The notes beneath the pieces were generated by a model that made no database searches, was not told the DNA's origin, and saw nothing but the letters and a program-made list of their open reading frames with translations. The translations under genes were made by a program, and so were the position numbers. A stretch of 64,000 bases of DNA from Gammaproteobacteria bacterium. GTDB lineage: Bacteria > Pseudomonadota > Gammaproteobacteria > Methylococcales > Methylomonadaceae. The DNA lies in the NCBI GenBank assembly GCA_018830325.1, contig JAHJSQ010000033.1, positions 39,845 to 103,844 of the forward strand, read 5' to 3'. How positions within the stretch are numbered: the first letter of the stretch is position 1; every line of letters begins with the position of its first letter. Below are positions 10,659 to 18,727 of the stretch, one piece after another.

Positions 10659-11000
10659 TGTAAGTATTCAGACCCCGCTGGCAAATTACTGCAATTCAGT
10701 TGTAATTGTTAGCTCCCCCTTGAAAAAGGGGGATTGAGGGGATTTATTTAAATATACTCATCGTAGATCAAAATTCGGCACCGGGGCGACCGTCAAAGGA
10801 CGCCGTAAATACATCCATGTAGGCTCTATGCCAGCATCCATGCTGGCCCCTTACCTAGCGTTAGGTGAGGGGCCGATCACCCCAATGCCTCCTTAAGCAT
10901 CGCCCAAATTTGAAGTGCGAAAGGTATAATCTCCCCTAGCCCCTCTTTCTCAAAGAGGTGGACTGAATACTTACGAAGGGTCTGAACAATTACAATGGAA
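10659..11000. repeat. composite inverted-repeat block with family C element at its centre
   Basis: Several nested inverted pairs surround a full family C copy (10753-10929). They are GTAAGTATTCAG (about 10660) against a mirrored GAATACTTAC near 10966-10975, TGTAATTGTT (10701-10710) against AACAATTACA (10985-10994), and the arm CTCCCCCTTGAAAAAGGGGG (from 10713) against CCCCTCTTTCTCAAAGAGG (to about 10960). The simplest reading is a family C element lying within an older palindromic element. No coding sequence is present. Confidence 0.7.
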
Positions 11001-11019
11001 TTGGTCGTTCCTTATTATT

Positions 11020-11493
11020 TCACGTTATCGATGAATTTTTAAGTGTCGTTAAATAGACTAATCCACGTTCGCCTTCCTTCATGACTTGTGCATGGTTCCA
11101 TTCGAATATCGGCCGGCAAAGAAAGGCAAAGCGGTTCATCCACGGTTTGCAGGTTGCGACGTGCCAATCGAATTCGAGCCGAGTCGACTCGGCATTGCCC
11201 GAAACTCGGCAATGTCCCGATCCGACCAAGTCGCCTTGAACCTTCACCGCGAGGTAGCGATGCTCAATGGCGCGCGTAACGGTCAACTCAATGACTAATC
11301 GGTAGGGTAGGCGTGTTTTCCAATAAATGCGCCGTTTATTATTAGGAATCTTCGATGCGCCGGACGAGATGTTTTCGACCGAATCGACATATCTCCACCA
11401 ATCCGGCCAAGTTTCGGGGCGGATCAGATAGAACCACACCGTTTCGATAGGCGACGGAATGAGCCAAGTGGTGCTTAATGAAAAGTCGGGCAT
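11020..11493 (-). CDS. SRPBCC (START/polyketide-cyclase-like) family protein
   Basis: The 157-residue protein has the helix-grip layout of the SRPBCC superfamily: a first strand with WLIPSPIETVWFYLIRPETW, mid-protein beta strands, and a long C-terminal helix (about 125-150) that would close a hydrophobic pocket. Members bind lipids or hydrophobic ligands, or act as cyclases, and the function cannot be assigned from sequence alone. There is no signal peptide. GGAG lies about 10 bases before the ATG. It is divergent from the downstream histidine kinase gene, and the two share a 152-base upstream region. Confidence 0.72.
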   Translation of the reverse strand: MPDFSLSTTWLIPSPIETVWFYLIRPETWPDWWRYVDSVENISSGASKIPNNKRRIYWKTRLPYRLVIELTVTRAIEHRYLAVKVQGDLVGSGHCRVSGNAESTRLEFDWHVATCKPWMNRFAFLCRPIFEWNHAQVMKEGERGLVYLTTLKNSSIT

Positions 11494-11645
11494 AATGACA
11501 GGCTCCGGTGCCGCATTTTGGTCTACGATCGGTATAATCTCTGATGCTGGATGGATTTAGAATAAACTGAAAAAATGAAATTTTCCTATAGTGTAACGGG
11601 TTATACGAATTGATAATGATATGTTTTAACCTAGTTTCGGCCAAG

Positions 11646-12965
11646 ATGAGCTTACGTTTCCAACTAATTATCAGAATTTTGTTTTTATTCGTCTGTATAT
11701 TGATACTAGGCGGTTCGATCGCGATTTGGCGGGCTCGGGAGGCGGTCACTGAAGAAGTCGGCTCTTCTCTAAACCTGGCATTGCAATTGGTTAAATTCGG
11801 ATTTTCGAAACCGGCCTCCGCAACCATGAAGGAGTCGGATTGGATTTATTGGCTTAGCGCTTTACGAGAAACACGCCATTTGGATATCCGCGTTCAGCAA
11901 CCGACCGGTGAAACGATTCAAGTGACCCGTTCGCTGCAAAGTGAAGACCAGCCCGACATGCCTCCGGGTTGGTTTGTAAGTTTGGTTACCGCCGATTATG
12001 CCGAAACGCACTATCCAATCGTGATGGCCGACGGCAAGGCATTGATGCTGATTATTCAGCCGAATCCGATGGATGAGACTGTCGAGGTTTGGCATGAAAC
12101 GGTCGCTTTTTTTATTACCCTGTGCTTATTGATTATATTGATCTTTTTGGCGGTACACCAAACCCTGCATAAAACCCTGCGATTTATCGATACGATTGTC
12201 GATGGTCTCAGGCGTATCGAAACCGGACAATATCGGGATGTGTTGCCGAGGTTTTCGATTCAGGAATACGATAGTATCGCCGGGGCGATTAATCATATGG
12301 CCGGCGTGCTCGATAATACTCGTGAGGAAAATCGTGCCTTAACCAAGCATTCGTTGAAAATTCAGGAAGAGGAGCGCCGGCGTTTATCGCAGGAATTACA
12401 TGACGAATTGGGTCAATCGTTGACGGCAATCAAGGTCATGGCGGTCACTGCTGCGCATGAAAAAGCCGATACCCGTCAAATTACAGAGTCGATCAGCCAT
12501 ATCTGCGATCATTTGATGGCTATCGTACGCTCGATGATGCATCAATTGCATCCATTGATTTTGACCGAATTAGGCTTGAAAGCCACGCTCGAAGATATGG
12601 TCAACCATTGGTCGGAAAGAAACCCTTGGTTGAATTTGACCATTGAGTGTCCGGACGAGTTGGATTCGCTTGATCAAAATGTTGCGATACAGATATTTCG
12701 TGTCATTCAGGAATGTTTGACCAACACAATCCGTCACGCCGAGGCCAAACACGTTAAAATAGTACTGGAAATTTTAGGCGAAAATCGTGATTGTTTGCAT
12801 TTGGAGGTGGCCGATGACGGGCGCGGTTGCGATATCAATCGGATATCGTCAGGATTCGGGCTCAGAGGCATTCAAGAAAGGATTAAGTCGCTCGATGGCG
12901 AGCTGAGCGTCCGCTCGCAACCCGGTCAGGGCATGGCAGTTAGCGCAACGATACCTATTCTATGA
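11646..12965 (+). CDS. membrane histidine kinase with MoxY/LapD-like sensor domain (NarL-type)
   Basis: The 439-residue sensor kinase has TM1 at about 6-27 and a periplasmic domain (28-150) whose start (AIWRAREAVTEEVGSSL) resembles the LapD_MoxY N-terminal domain. TM2 (about 152-172), a HAMP linker and a HisKA_3 domain follow, with LHDELGQSLTAIK carrying His252. The HATPase has an N-box near Asn360 and DDGRGCD at 390-396. MoxY proteins control methanol oxidation in Paracoccus, so a C1 link is plausible but unproven. Its stop overlaps the regulator start by 4 bases. An in-frame ATG at 11610 is possible; 11646 places TM1 right at the N-terminus. Confidence 0.88.
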   Translation: MSLRFQLIIRILFLFVCILILGGSIAIWRAREAVTEEVGSSLNLALQLVKFGFSKPASATMKESDWIYWLSALRETRHLDIRVQQPTGETIQVTRSLQSEDQPDMPPGWFVSLVTADYAETHYPIVMADGKALMLIIQPNPMDETVEVWHETVAFFITLCLLIILIFLAVHQTLHKTLRFIDTIVDGLRRIETGQYRDVLPRFSIQEYDSIAGAINHMAGVLDNTREENRALTKHSLKIQEEERRRLSQELHDELGQSLTAIKVMAVTAAHEKADTRQITESISHICDHLMAIVRSMMHQLHPLILTELGLKATLEDMVNHWSERNPWLNLTIECPDELDSLDQNVAIQIFRVIQECLTNTIRHAEAKHVKIVLEILGENRDCLHLEVADDGRGCDINRISSGFGLRGIQERIKSLDGELSVRSQPGQGMAVSATIPIL

Positions 12966-13606
12966 AAAGTAAAATCAAAATTATTTTAGTCGACGATCAT
13001 GCGGTTGTGCGCGCGGGGTTTCGAATGTTGCTCGGGACGCGAGATACGATCGAAATCGTTGCCGAGGCCGATCGAGGGGAGCAGGCGATTCAATTGATGC
13101 AGGAACATGCAGTCGATGTCGCCGTGATGGATCTATCGATGCCCGGCCTAGGCGGACTGGAGACGATACGGCGTATTTGTCAACGCGATAGTAAGGCTAA
13201 GATTTTGGTGTTTAGCGTGCATGATGAACAGGTCTATGTTAATCGAGCCATTGCGGCCGGAGCCAAAGGCTATATCAGTAAAAACAGTGCGGCGGCCAAT
13301 CTTGCGATGGCAATAGAGCATATCGCAAATGGCGAAATTTACATCGAAGATGGTCTACTCAAGGATCAAACCGGAAAGTCGGATGTGATGGATTACCATG
13401 CAATTATCGAGGCGTTTTCGGCCCGGGAATTCGATGTATTCCGCTTACTTGCGAAAGGCATGACGGTACACAAAGTTTCCGAAGAGCTTTGTTTGGGCTA
13501 CAAAACGGTCGCCAATTACGGCACGCAAATTAGAAATAAGCTCAAAGTTTCTACGCTGGCGGAACTGGCGCACATTGCGGTGATTTTGGGCTTGATGAAA
13601 AATTGA
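12962..13606 (+). CDS. NarL/FixJ-family response regulator
   Basis: The 214-residue regulator is the cognate partner of the kinase just upstream (ATGA overlap). The receiver domain (about 1-120) has the acidic pair DD at 11-12, phospho-acceptor Asp57 in AVMDLSMPG and the conserved Lys in GAKGYISK. A LuxR-type helix-turn-helix follows (about 145-210), with FSAREFDVFRLLAKGMT and KTVANYGTQIRNKL. It would dimerise on phosphorylation and bind DNA near target promoters. Its targets are unknown; fsa lies about 600 bases downstream in the same direction, separated by repeats. Confidence 0.92.
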   Translation: MKSKIKIILVDDHAVVRAGFRMLLGTRDTIEIVAEADRGEQAIQLMQEHAVDVAVMDLSMPGLGGLETIRRICQRDSKAKILVFSVHDEQVYVNRAIAAGAKGYISKNSAAANLAMAIEHIANGEIYIEDGLLKDQTGKSDVMDYHAIIEAFSAREFDVFRLLAKGMTVHKVSEELCLGYKTVANYGTQIRNKLKVSTLAELAHIAVILGLMKN

Positions 13607-13753
13607 GCGGTTTGAGTTTCCTGGTTCCCACCTCTCCAGCGTGGGAATGCATACCGGTCTTGTCCTGTAACTTTGGCAAGACGGGGTTTGCAACCGTCCC
13701 GCAGAGTAATAGTTGCCCCGCTACAGGAAACACTTAAAAACTCAAAACGAATT

Positions 13754-13846
13754 GTAGGGTACGCTGCGCGTACCTAATGTCGGCACAACGAAACACATGA
13801 GGGCATGTAAGCTATGGGCGGGTCTCCTAGGGTACGCACACCCTAC
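13754..13846. repeat. family E palindromic repeat
   Basis: GTAGGGTACGCTGCGCGTACC at the left is mirrored by GGTACGCACACCCTAC at the right. A second copy with a better-preserved 21-bp pair (19 matches) lies at 28695-28810. It is non-coding. Confidence 0.7.
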
Positions 13847-13954
13847 CTCTAGCGCTTTATAGCTATGATCACAAACAATTTCCAAAATATTTTTGGATTA
13901 AAAAAGCGGGAACACAGAAATTAGCTAAAATGGCTTTTTTTCGACAGCCTAGCG

Positions 13955-14038
13955 CGTAGCCCGTATGCAGCGTAGCGGAATACGGGAATGGCGTGGCTCC
14001 GAACTTCCCGGATTGCGCTACGCTCCATCCGGGCTACG
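13955..14038. repeat. family F palindromic repeat
   Basis: CGTAGCCCGTATGCAGCGTA is mirrored by CGCTCCATCCGGGCTACG, with an inner pair around AATACGGGAA and TTCCCGGATT. A close copy is at 16277-16361, upstream of fae. It is a dispersed REP-like sequence. Confidence 0.7.
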
Positions 14039-14209
14039 CTGTTTAGAATCGCCGGAAGAGGTTCGTTGCGATTTAGCCGCGAGGATTTTTGCTTAGCTTG
14101 ATGCGTATAGGTTTGTAACCCCTTCTTAAACGTTTTGACAGTGGTCAAAGCGAGCAATTTAATCTAACGACTGCCGAGCGGTCATTTTTTCAACTCGATT
14201 TTTAAATTT

Positions 14210-14884
14210 ATGTTCGAACTCTATCTCGATAGCGCCGATACCGCGCAAATTGCTCGCTTTTACGACTGCTTGCCGGTCAAGGGCGTGACGACTAATCCAT
14301 CGATCCTTGCCAAGTCCGGGGTTGGTTTGAATCAATTATTATTGAATTTGGCCGAATTGATAGGACCCGAAGCTCGTTATCATGTTCAGGTCGTTAGTTC
14401 GACTGTCGATGGCATGGTCGAGGAAGCGAAACGCTTACAGGATTTACCTTACGATATTGTCGTGAAAGTGCCGGCCAACGAAACCGGTTTAGCCGCAATC
14501 AAAAAAATCAAAGTCGATGAGATAGCGGTTCTGGCCACGGCTATCTATAGCGTTCAGCAAGGCTTTTTAGCGGCCCTGTGCGGAGCGGATTATCTGGCGC
14601 CCTATGTCAATAGAATCGATGCGATGGGCGAGAATGGGCCGCAAGTGGTTGCCGATTTACAAAATTTGCTCGATCGCCAAAAATTGTCGTGTAAATTGTT
14701 GCCGGCTAGTTTCAAGAACACTCGGCAAGTACTCGATGTGTTAACTGCGGGGGTGAGCGCTATTACTCTGCCGATCGAGATTGCCGAACAAATGCTGGGG
14801 CATCCGGCGGTGAATCCCGCAGTCGCGCAATTCGATTTGGATTGGTGCAATGTGTTTGGTAATCAGTTGTCGTTTGAAAGTTGA
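14210..14884 (+). CDS. fsa: fructose-6-phosphate aldolase / transaldolase-like protein
   Basis: The 224-residue protein is a short-form transaldolase-family (TalC/Fsa) (beta/alpha)8 barrel. MFELYLDSAD at the start, GVTTNPSILAKSG (25-37), the Schiff-base lysine Lys86 in IVVKVPANE, APYVNRIDAMG and ASFKNTRQVLD are all in place. Fsa-type enzymes cleave fructose 6-phosphate to dihydroxyacetone and glyceraldehyde 3-phosphate, while TalC-type relatives act as true transaldolases. In a methylotroph the transaldolase role in regenerating ribulose 5-phosphate is the more likely job, but sequence alone does not settle this. There is no clear Shine-Dalgarno before the ATG. Confidence 0.88.
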   Translation: MFELYLDSADTAQIARFYDCLPVKGVTTNPSILAKSGVGLNQLLLNLAELIGPEARYHVQVVSSTVDGMVEEAKRLQDLPYDIVVKVPANETGLAAIKKIKVDEIAVLATAIYSVQQGFLAALCGADYLAPYVNRIDAMGENGPQVVADLQNLLDRQKLSCKLLPASFKNTRQVLDVLTAGVSAITLPIEIAEQMLGHPAVNPAVAQFDLDWCNVFGNQLSFES

Positions 14885-15300
14885 CGCATGAATCCGGCGT
14901 TATGCGCGCGCTTCTCTATTTTCTTTTTCATGGGCGTACGGGGGGGTACAAATCATAGGCATCAAGCAAAGAACCGCTAAACCGTTTCCGCTCCTCCCTT
15001 ACATTAACGATCAAACTTTTGGCGCTGTAGTGCCGTAGGGTGGGTAGCAGCGAAGCGGAGACTCATCGCTTTGTTTGAGCGCAGGTACGGTTTTAATAAC
15101 GCAGCCATTAACCAACCCGCGATTTGTTACAATGGCTGTCATGACTTTCCATGATGGGTTTCGCTCCGCTCTACCCATCCTACCTTAGCAGCCTATCAAA
15201 CTTTCAGCGCCTTAGGATGGGTTAAATAACCCGTTCCGCAGAGGCGTTGCGATCGGTAACATCTTTGGTTCTGCAATTCAATCAAATCGGAGAGACGACA
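14885..15300. other. gap before the FN3K-like gene, with one large palindrome
   Basis: A palindromic element spans 15035-15183: GTAGGGTGGGTAGCAGCGAAGCGGAG-type sequence is mirrored by CGCTCCGCTCTACCCATCCTAC. It is flanked by near-identical direct repeats starting TCAAACTTT (15011-15026 and 15196-15211), which may be remnants of a target duplication or part of the element. The rest is featureless. Confidence 0.6.
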
Positions 15301-16185
15301 ATGACGATGAATTGGCAAGCAATCGCCGAGCAAATCGAACAGGCGACCGGGCGGCCTTTTTCGGTAACGGAAGCCCGTCCGGTCGGCGGCGGCGATATCA
15401 ATGAAGCTTACCGTTTGAGGAGTGAAGAACGAACTTATTTCGTAAAATTGAATCGTCCAGCTTCGTTCGATATGTTCGAGGCCGAAGCCGAAGGCTTAAG
15501 AGAAATAGCCGGCACGCGGACGATAAGGGTGCCCGAACCGGTCGTGTGCGGGCAAACCGAGCAGCGGTCGTTTTTGGTTTTAGAACATATCAAGTTCGCT
15601 TCTTCGAATTCTCGTTCCGAGCGCCAATTAGGGCGGCAATTAGCGTTACTGCATGGTGCGGAGCGGCCTTATTTCGGATGGCATCGAGACAATACGATCG
15701 GGAGTACGCTACAACCGAACGGCCGTTACGACGATTGGCCGGGTTTCTGGCGCGAGCAGCGTTTGGGCTTTCAGTTACGATTGGCGGCGCAAAACGGTTA
15801 TCAAGGCCGGTTGCAAAGCCAAGGCGAGCGACTTTTGGCGGATATGGATGCCTTGTTCGACAATTACCGAACTAAGCCGTCTTTGTTGCATGGCGACTTA
15901 TGGGGCGGAAATGCCGCTGTCGAGGCCGGCGGGGCGCCGGTAATTTTCGATCCGGCCTGTTATTACGGGGACAGCGAGGCAGACTTGGCGATGACCGAGC
16001 TTTTCGGCGGGTTTAGCCGGGATTTTTATGCGGCTTATCATGAGGTTTTGCCGGAAGATCCGGGTTATAGGGTTCGAAAGACTTTTTATAATCTTTATCA
16101 TATTTTGAATCATCTTAATTTATTCGGTTCGGGTTACTTGAGCCGGGCCGAAGCGATGATCGGGCAAATGCTGGCCGAAATTTAA
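15301..16185 (+). CDS. fructosamine kinase / ketosamine-3-kinase family protein
   Basis: The 294-residue protein belongs to the FN3K family (protein-kinase-like fold), which phosphorylates sugar adducts on proteins (deglycation). Motifs are GGGDINEAYRL (P-loop-like, about 28-38), the conserved YFVKLN lysine, the catalytic LLHGDLWGGN and the metal-binding IFDPACYYGDSEADLAM. The start at 15301 is preceded by GGAGAG about 7 bases away; an upstream in-frame start at 15247 lacks such support. E. coli YniA is the well-known bacterial homologue. The gene stands alone between repeats. A role in repairing glycated protein in a cell with high sugar-phosphate flux is plausible but inferred. Confidence 0.9.
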   Translation: MTMNWQAIAEQIEQATGRPFSVTEARPVGGGDINEAYRLRSEERTYFVKLNRPASFDMFEAEAEGLREIAGTRTIRVPEPVVCGQTEQRSFLVLEHIKFASSNSRSERQLGRQLALLHGAERPYFGWHRDNTIGSTLQPNGRYDDWPGFWREQRLGFQLRLAAQNGYQGRLQSQGERLLADMDALFDNYRTKPSLLHGDLWGGNAAVEAGGAPVIFDPACYYGDSEADLAMTELFGGFSRDFYAAYHEVLPEDPGYRVRKTFYNLYHILNHLNLFGSGYLSRAEAMIGQMLAEI

Positions 16186-16276
16186 GGAGAAGCAGGCCGA
16201 AACGTTTGGGGTGTGTTGAATACCCTGCCTCGCTCGGAAATACCGGCAATCGATGCTGGTTTGATAACGATTAGGG

Positions 16277-16361
16277 CGTAGCCCGTATGCAACGCCAGCG
16301 GAATACGGGGAATTCGTGGCCTCGCCCATCCCGGATTGCGCTGCGCTCCATCCGGGCAACG
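16277..16361. repeat. family F palindromic repeat, second copy
   Basis: It has the same arms as 13955-14038 (CGTAGCCCGTATGCAACG...CGCTCCATCCGGGC). It occupies most of the 312-base gap between the FN3K-like gene and fae. A 14-bp palindrome, GGCATTACAATGCC, lies at 16399-16412 between it and fae. Confidence 0.68.
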
Positions 16362-16497
16362 GTGCTAAAAACTCGATGAAAGGTGCCTGAAAGGAATCGG
16401 CATTACAATGCCTCACAACTTAAGCGGAATGTGCCGTATTAGGTTTCAGTTTAATTTTCAAACTCTGTTCATCTTTATTTTTAAGGAGTCAACAAGC

Positions 16498-17007
16498 ATG
16501 GCAAAAATCAGTAATTTACGCGTAGGCGAATCATTAGTTGGCGACGGCAACGAAGTCGCACACATCGATCTGATTATCGGCCCACGCGGTTCGGCTGCCG
16601 AAACCGCTTTCGCAAATTGCCTGACAAACAACAAAGACGGTTTCTCCAGCTTGCTTGCTGTTGTTGCCCCTAACTTGATGGTAAAACCTGCGACCGTAAT
16701 GTTCAATAAGGTCACGATCAAAGGTTCCAAGCAAGCCGTCCAAATGTTCGGACCCGCTCAGCGCGGCGTGGCGATGGCGGTTGCTGATTCGGTCGAAAGC
16801 GGCATTATTCCTGCCGACGAAGCCGACAATCTGTTTATTTCGGTAGGTGTTTTTATCCACTGGATGGCTGAAGACGACGCCAAAATTCAACAATACAACT
16901 ACGAAGCGACTAAAGAAGCAATCGAGCGTGCCGTTGCCGGTTCTCCAACCGCTCAGGAAGTGGTTTCGGGCAAAGCGACTGCGACGCATCCATTTGCGGC
17001 AAATTAA
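16498..17007 (+). CDS. fae: formaldehyde-activating enzyme (Fae)
   Basis: Fae catalyses condensation of formaldehyde with tetrahydromethanopterin to methylene-H4MPT, a cytoplasmic detoxification and oxidation step diagnostic of many methylotrophs. The 169-residue product is full length: [19 protein letters not shown] carries the catalytic His18, followed by [19 protein letters not shown] and the C-terminal [17 protein letters not shown]. The ATG at 16498 has AGGAG about 10 bases upstream; the frame is open for 30 codons further up but without family resemblance. No other H4MPT-pathway genes are adjacent. The alanine- and lysine-rich, regular codon use suggests high expression. Confidence 0.97.
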   Translation: MAKISNLRVGESLVGDGNEVAHIDLIIGPRGSAAETAFANCLTNNKDGFSSLLAVVAPNLMVKPATVMFNKVTIKGSKQAVQMFGPAQRGVAMAVADSVESGIIPADEADNLFISVGVFIHWMAEDDAKIQQYNYEATKEAIERAVAGSPTAQEVVSGKATATHPFAAN

Positions 17008-17177
17008 GGAAAAAGTTGACCGTTTCCGGCCGGGATAGCGGGACAAATCGACAGGATAGCCGGTTTGCATTGACTCGAAGGATAATGCATAAGGAAGGGC
17101 ATAGTAAGTTCGACGCCATGGACGGCCCCCCTCTCCCATTCAAACAATAAAAAACGAGAACTATTCGATATTCAGTT

Positions 17178-17714
17178 TTAGTGTTTCGGTAATGTAATCC
17201 CGCCTTCCTCGACGATTAGCGCTTTTTTCAACATGTCGCTGGCCGACGGGTATTTTTCGTAAATGTCTCCGATCGTTTTGTAGTAAGCAATCGTATCGAA
17301 TGGCTGCTTGGCTTGCTGTTCGGTGATGTCTGCCAGTATGGCGCCGAATTCCGGCGTTGTGGTAACGACGCGCAAGCCTTTGATGATGCTTGTGGCCGAA
17401 TCGACCAATACCAGATTGAAAGGCAGATAGCCCGGGCCGGTTGCGACAGTTTCATCGCCGGCTAAGTGAATTGTGAAGGCTAGGTCCGACCATTCCAGAA
17501 AATTATCGATCTTAAACAAAAAAAACAGCGCATCGTTCTCGGTAAACAGGCCGAACGAACACGAGCCATTCAAAAAGGCATCGATTTGTTGTCGATTCAG
17601 CGAAAAATTAAAGGTCAGCACCGGGGTGCCGTTGACCAGAATTACGCTCATGCCTTCGTCAGGCAAATTGTGATCGAATCGTTCGCCGACCGTTAATTTC
17701 ATAATATCCGACAT
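17178..17714 (-). CDS. hypothetical protein, second gene of an unknown pair
   Basis: This is a 178-residue protein that I do not recognise. It is predicted to be soluble, with no signal peptide or membrane segment, and it alternates beta-type and helical stretches (VGERFDHNLPDEGMSVILVN, later LPFNLVLVDSATSIIKGLRV). The C-terminus is helical and charged (DIYEKYPSASDMLKKAL). Its ATG at 17714 is one base beyond the stop of the upstream gene (TGATATG), so the two are coupled. It converges on fae with 170 bases between. The frame is open for 17 codons upstream of the chosen start, overlapping the neighbour. Confidence 0.68.
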   Translation of the reverse strand: MSDIMKLTVGERFDHNLPDEGMSVILVNGTPVLTFNFSLNRQQIDAFLNGSCSFGLFTENDALFFLFKIDNFLEWSDLAFTIHLAGDETVATGPGYLPFNLVLVDSATSIIKGLRVVTTTPEFGAILADITEQQAKQPFDTIAYYKTIGDIYEKYPSASDMLKKALIVEEGGITLPKH

Positions 17715-17715
17715 A

Positions 17716-18342
17716 TCAGGATTTCCGAGCATGCGTGTAGAGGTTATTGAATAGGCGGATTGCAACCAGAATCAGCGCTTGCGTGATTTGTGTGGCAGGT
17801 ACCCGGCTTGGGTTTTCCGAGGCATAATCATCGACTGCTGCGTTCATAAATGCAATGAGCCCGGATTGCGGAGTTTCATCGTGTGTTCTTGAAATCATTC
17901 TTTGTTGCAACGAGTTCCGGATTTTTTCGTCCATGTCTTGATTTTTCTTCACGGCTTGCAATTCGGTATCGAGTAGCATCGCTTGTTTTTGAAGCCAATC
18001 GATATCGAGTTCGTTTTGCGCGGGCAGTGGGCCGAAGGCTTTTTGAAATACGCAGAGCAAGTCGAAGCACAAATCCATGAATAAATGCGCCATGTCTTGA
18101 TTCTGCTCGGCAATGATGCCGGGAAAAATACCGAACAGCATCTGCGCGAGCATCGTCTGGTCGGTTTGGAAGTCGGCCATGATTTTTCTGCCGGTTGTCT
18201 CGTCGATGCTTTTGGCGTATTCGAGGGCTTGATAAAGCTCTCGGTCTGTCAGTGCTTGCATGATTTTTTCCGATAATGAAGTTAGTTGTGGAATGATATC
18301 ATTTTGATGCAAGGCAATAAAAATGCGCAGAGTTCTAGGCAT
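17716..18342 (-). CDS. hypothetical helical protein, first gene of an unknown pair
   Basis: This is a 208-residue protein that I do not recognise. It is almost entirely helical in appearance and acidic, with no transmembrane segment of convincing strength and no signal peptide; the segment around LFMDLCFDLLCVFQKAFG is amphipathic to hydrophobic. The start is uncertain: ATG 18342 has no clear Shine-Dalgarno, and an internal ATG at 18261 (MQALTDREL) is an alternative. It is translationally coupled to the next gene. A family A element lies just upstream. The pair may be lineage-specific, and no function can be assigned. Confidence 0.65.
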   Translation of the reverse strand: MPRTLRIFIALHQNDIIPQLTSLSEKIMQALTDRELYQALEYAKSIDETTGRKIMADFQTDQTMLAQMLFGIFPGIIAEQNQDMAHLFMDLCFDLLCVFQKAFGPLPAQNELDIDWLQKQAMLLDTELQAVKKNQDMDEKIRNSLQQRMISRTHDETPQSGLIAFMNAAVDDYASENPSRVPATQITQALILVAIRLFNNLYTHARKS

Positions 18343-18364
18343 TTATTCGGCGCTAAATCTTACT

Positions 18365-18655
18365 GTGAAAGTTCATAGATTTAGACCAATTATCTAATTT
18401 TTCGATATACAAATCTCCGTTCTGGCAATCCCGGTTCTGAAGAGGGTGCGGTTGCTCGATCGACAGGCGTCGGCGGCAGGGCAGATTTTTGCTCCTGCAA
18501 AATCTGCATTCACGCCGTCCTTGGCTTTCGAGCCGCCGTCGAGCCTACATGGACGTATTCACGGCGTCCTGTCGGGCGAGTGACCGCACCCTCCCCACCA
18601 GAGAACTTTCATTTGCCAGGGCGATGGCTAGGCCTTCATGAACGTTACTTAGGAT
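18365..18655. repeat. family A element, subtype 2
   Basis: The centre repeats the family A arms (GAGGGTGCGGTTGCTCG and its mirror GTGACCGCACCCTC) and the GCAGATTTTTGC/GCAAAATCTGC core. The flanks differ from the 6530 copy: TATCTAATTTTTCGATA on the left, and AGGGCGATGGC...TTCATGAACGTTA on the right. Subtype 2 flanks recur at 39684 and 56996. Just after it (18670-18685) is CCTAAAAAGAGCAGTTG, a lone end of family B. Confidence 0.75.
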
Positions 18656-18727
18656 TTCTGACAAATAAACCTAAAAAGAGCAGTTGACGCGTTTTTTCCT
18701 TTGTAGGGCGGACTATTTCTCGTTCGC

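Larger units (their letters stand above)
13607..14209. other. repeat-filled gap before fsa
   Basis: There is no gene here. The gap contains a family G-like palindrome bounded by TTTCCTG (13617-13623) and CAGGAAA (about 13724-13731), a family E element (13754-13846) and a family F element (13955-14038). The last 150 bases before fsa are AT-rich and unremarkable. Confidence 0.65.

Noticed and set aside
11646..12965. Naming the kinase MxaY or MoxY
   Set aside because: Only the start of the sensor domain resembles MoxY, no methanol dehydrogenase genes are nearby and LapD-type proteins share the domain.
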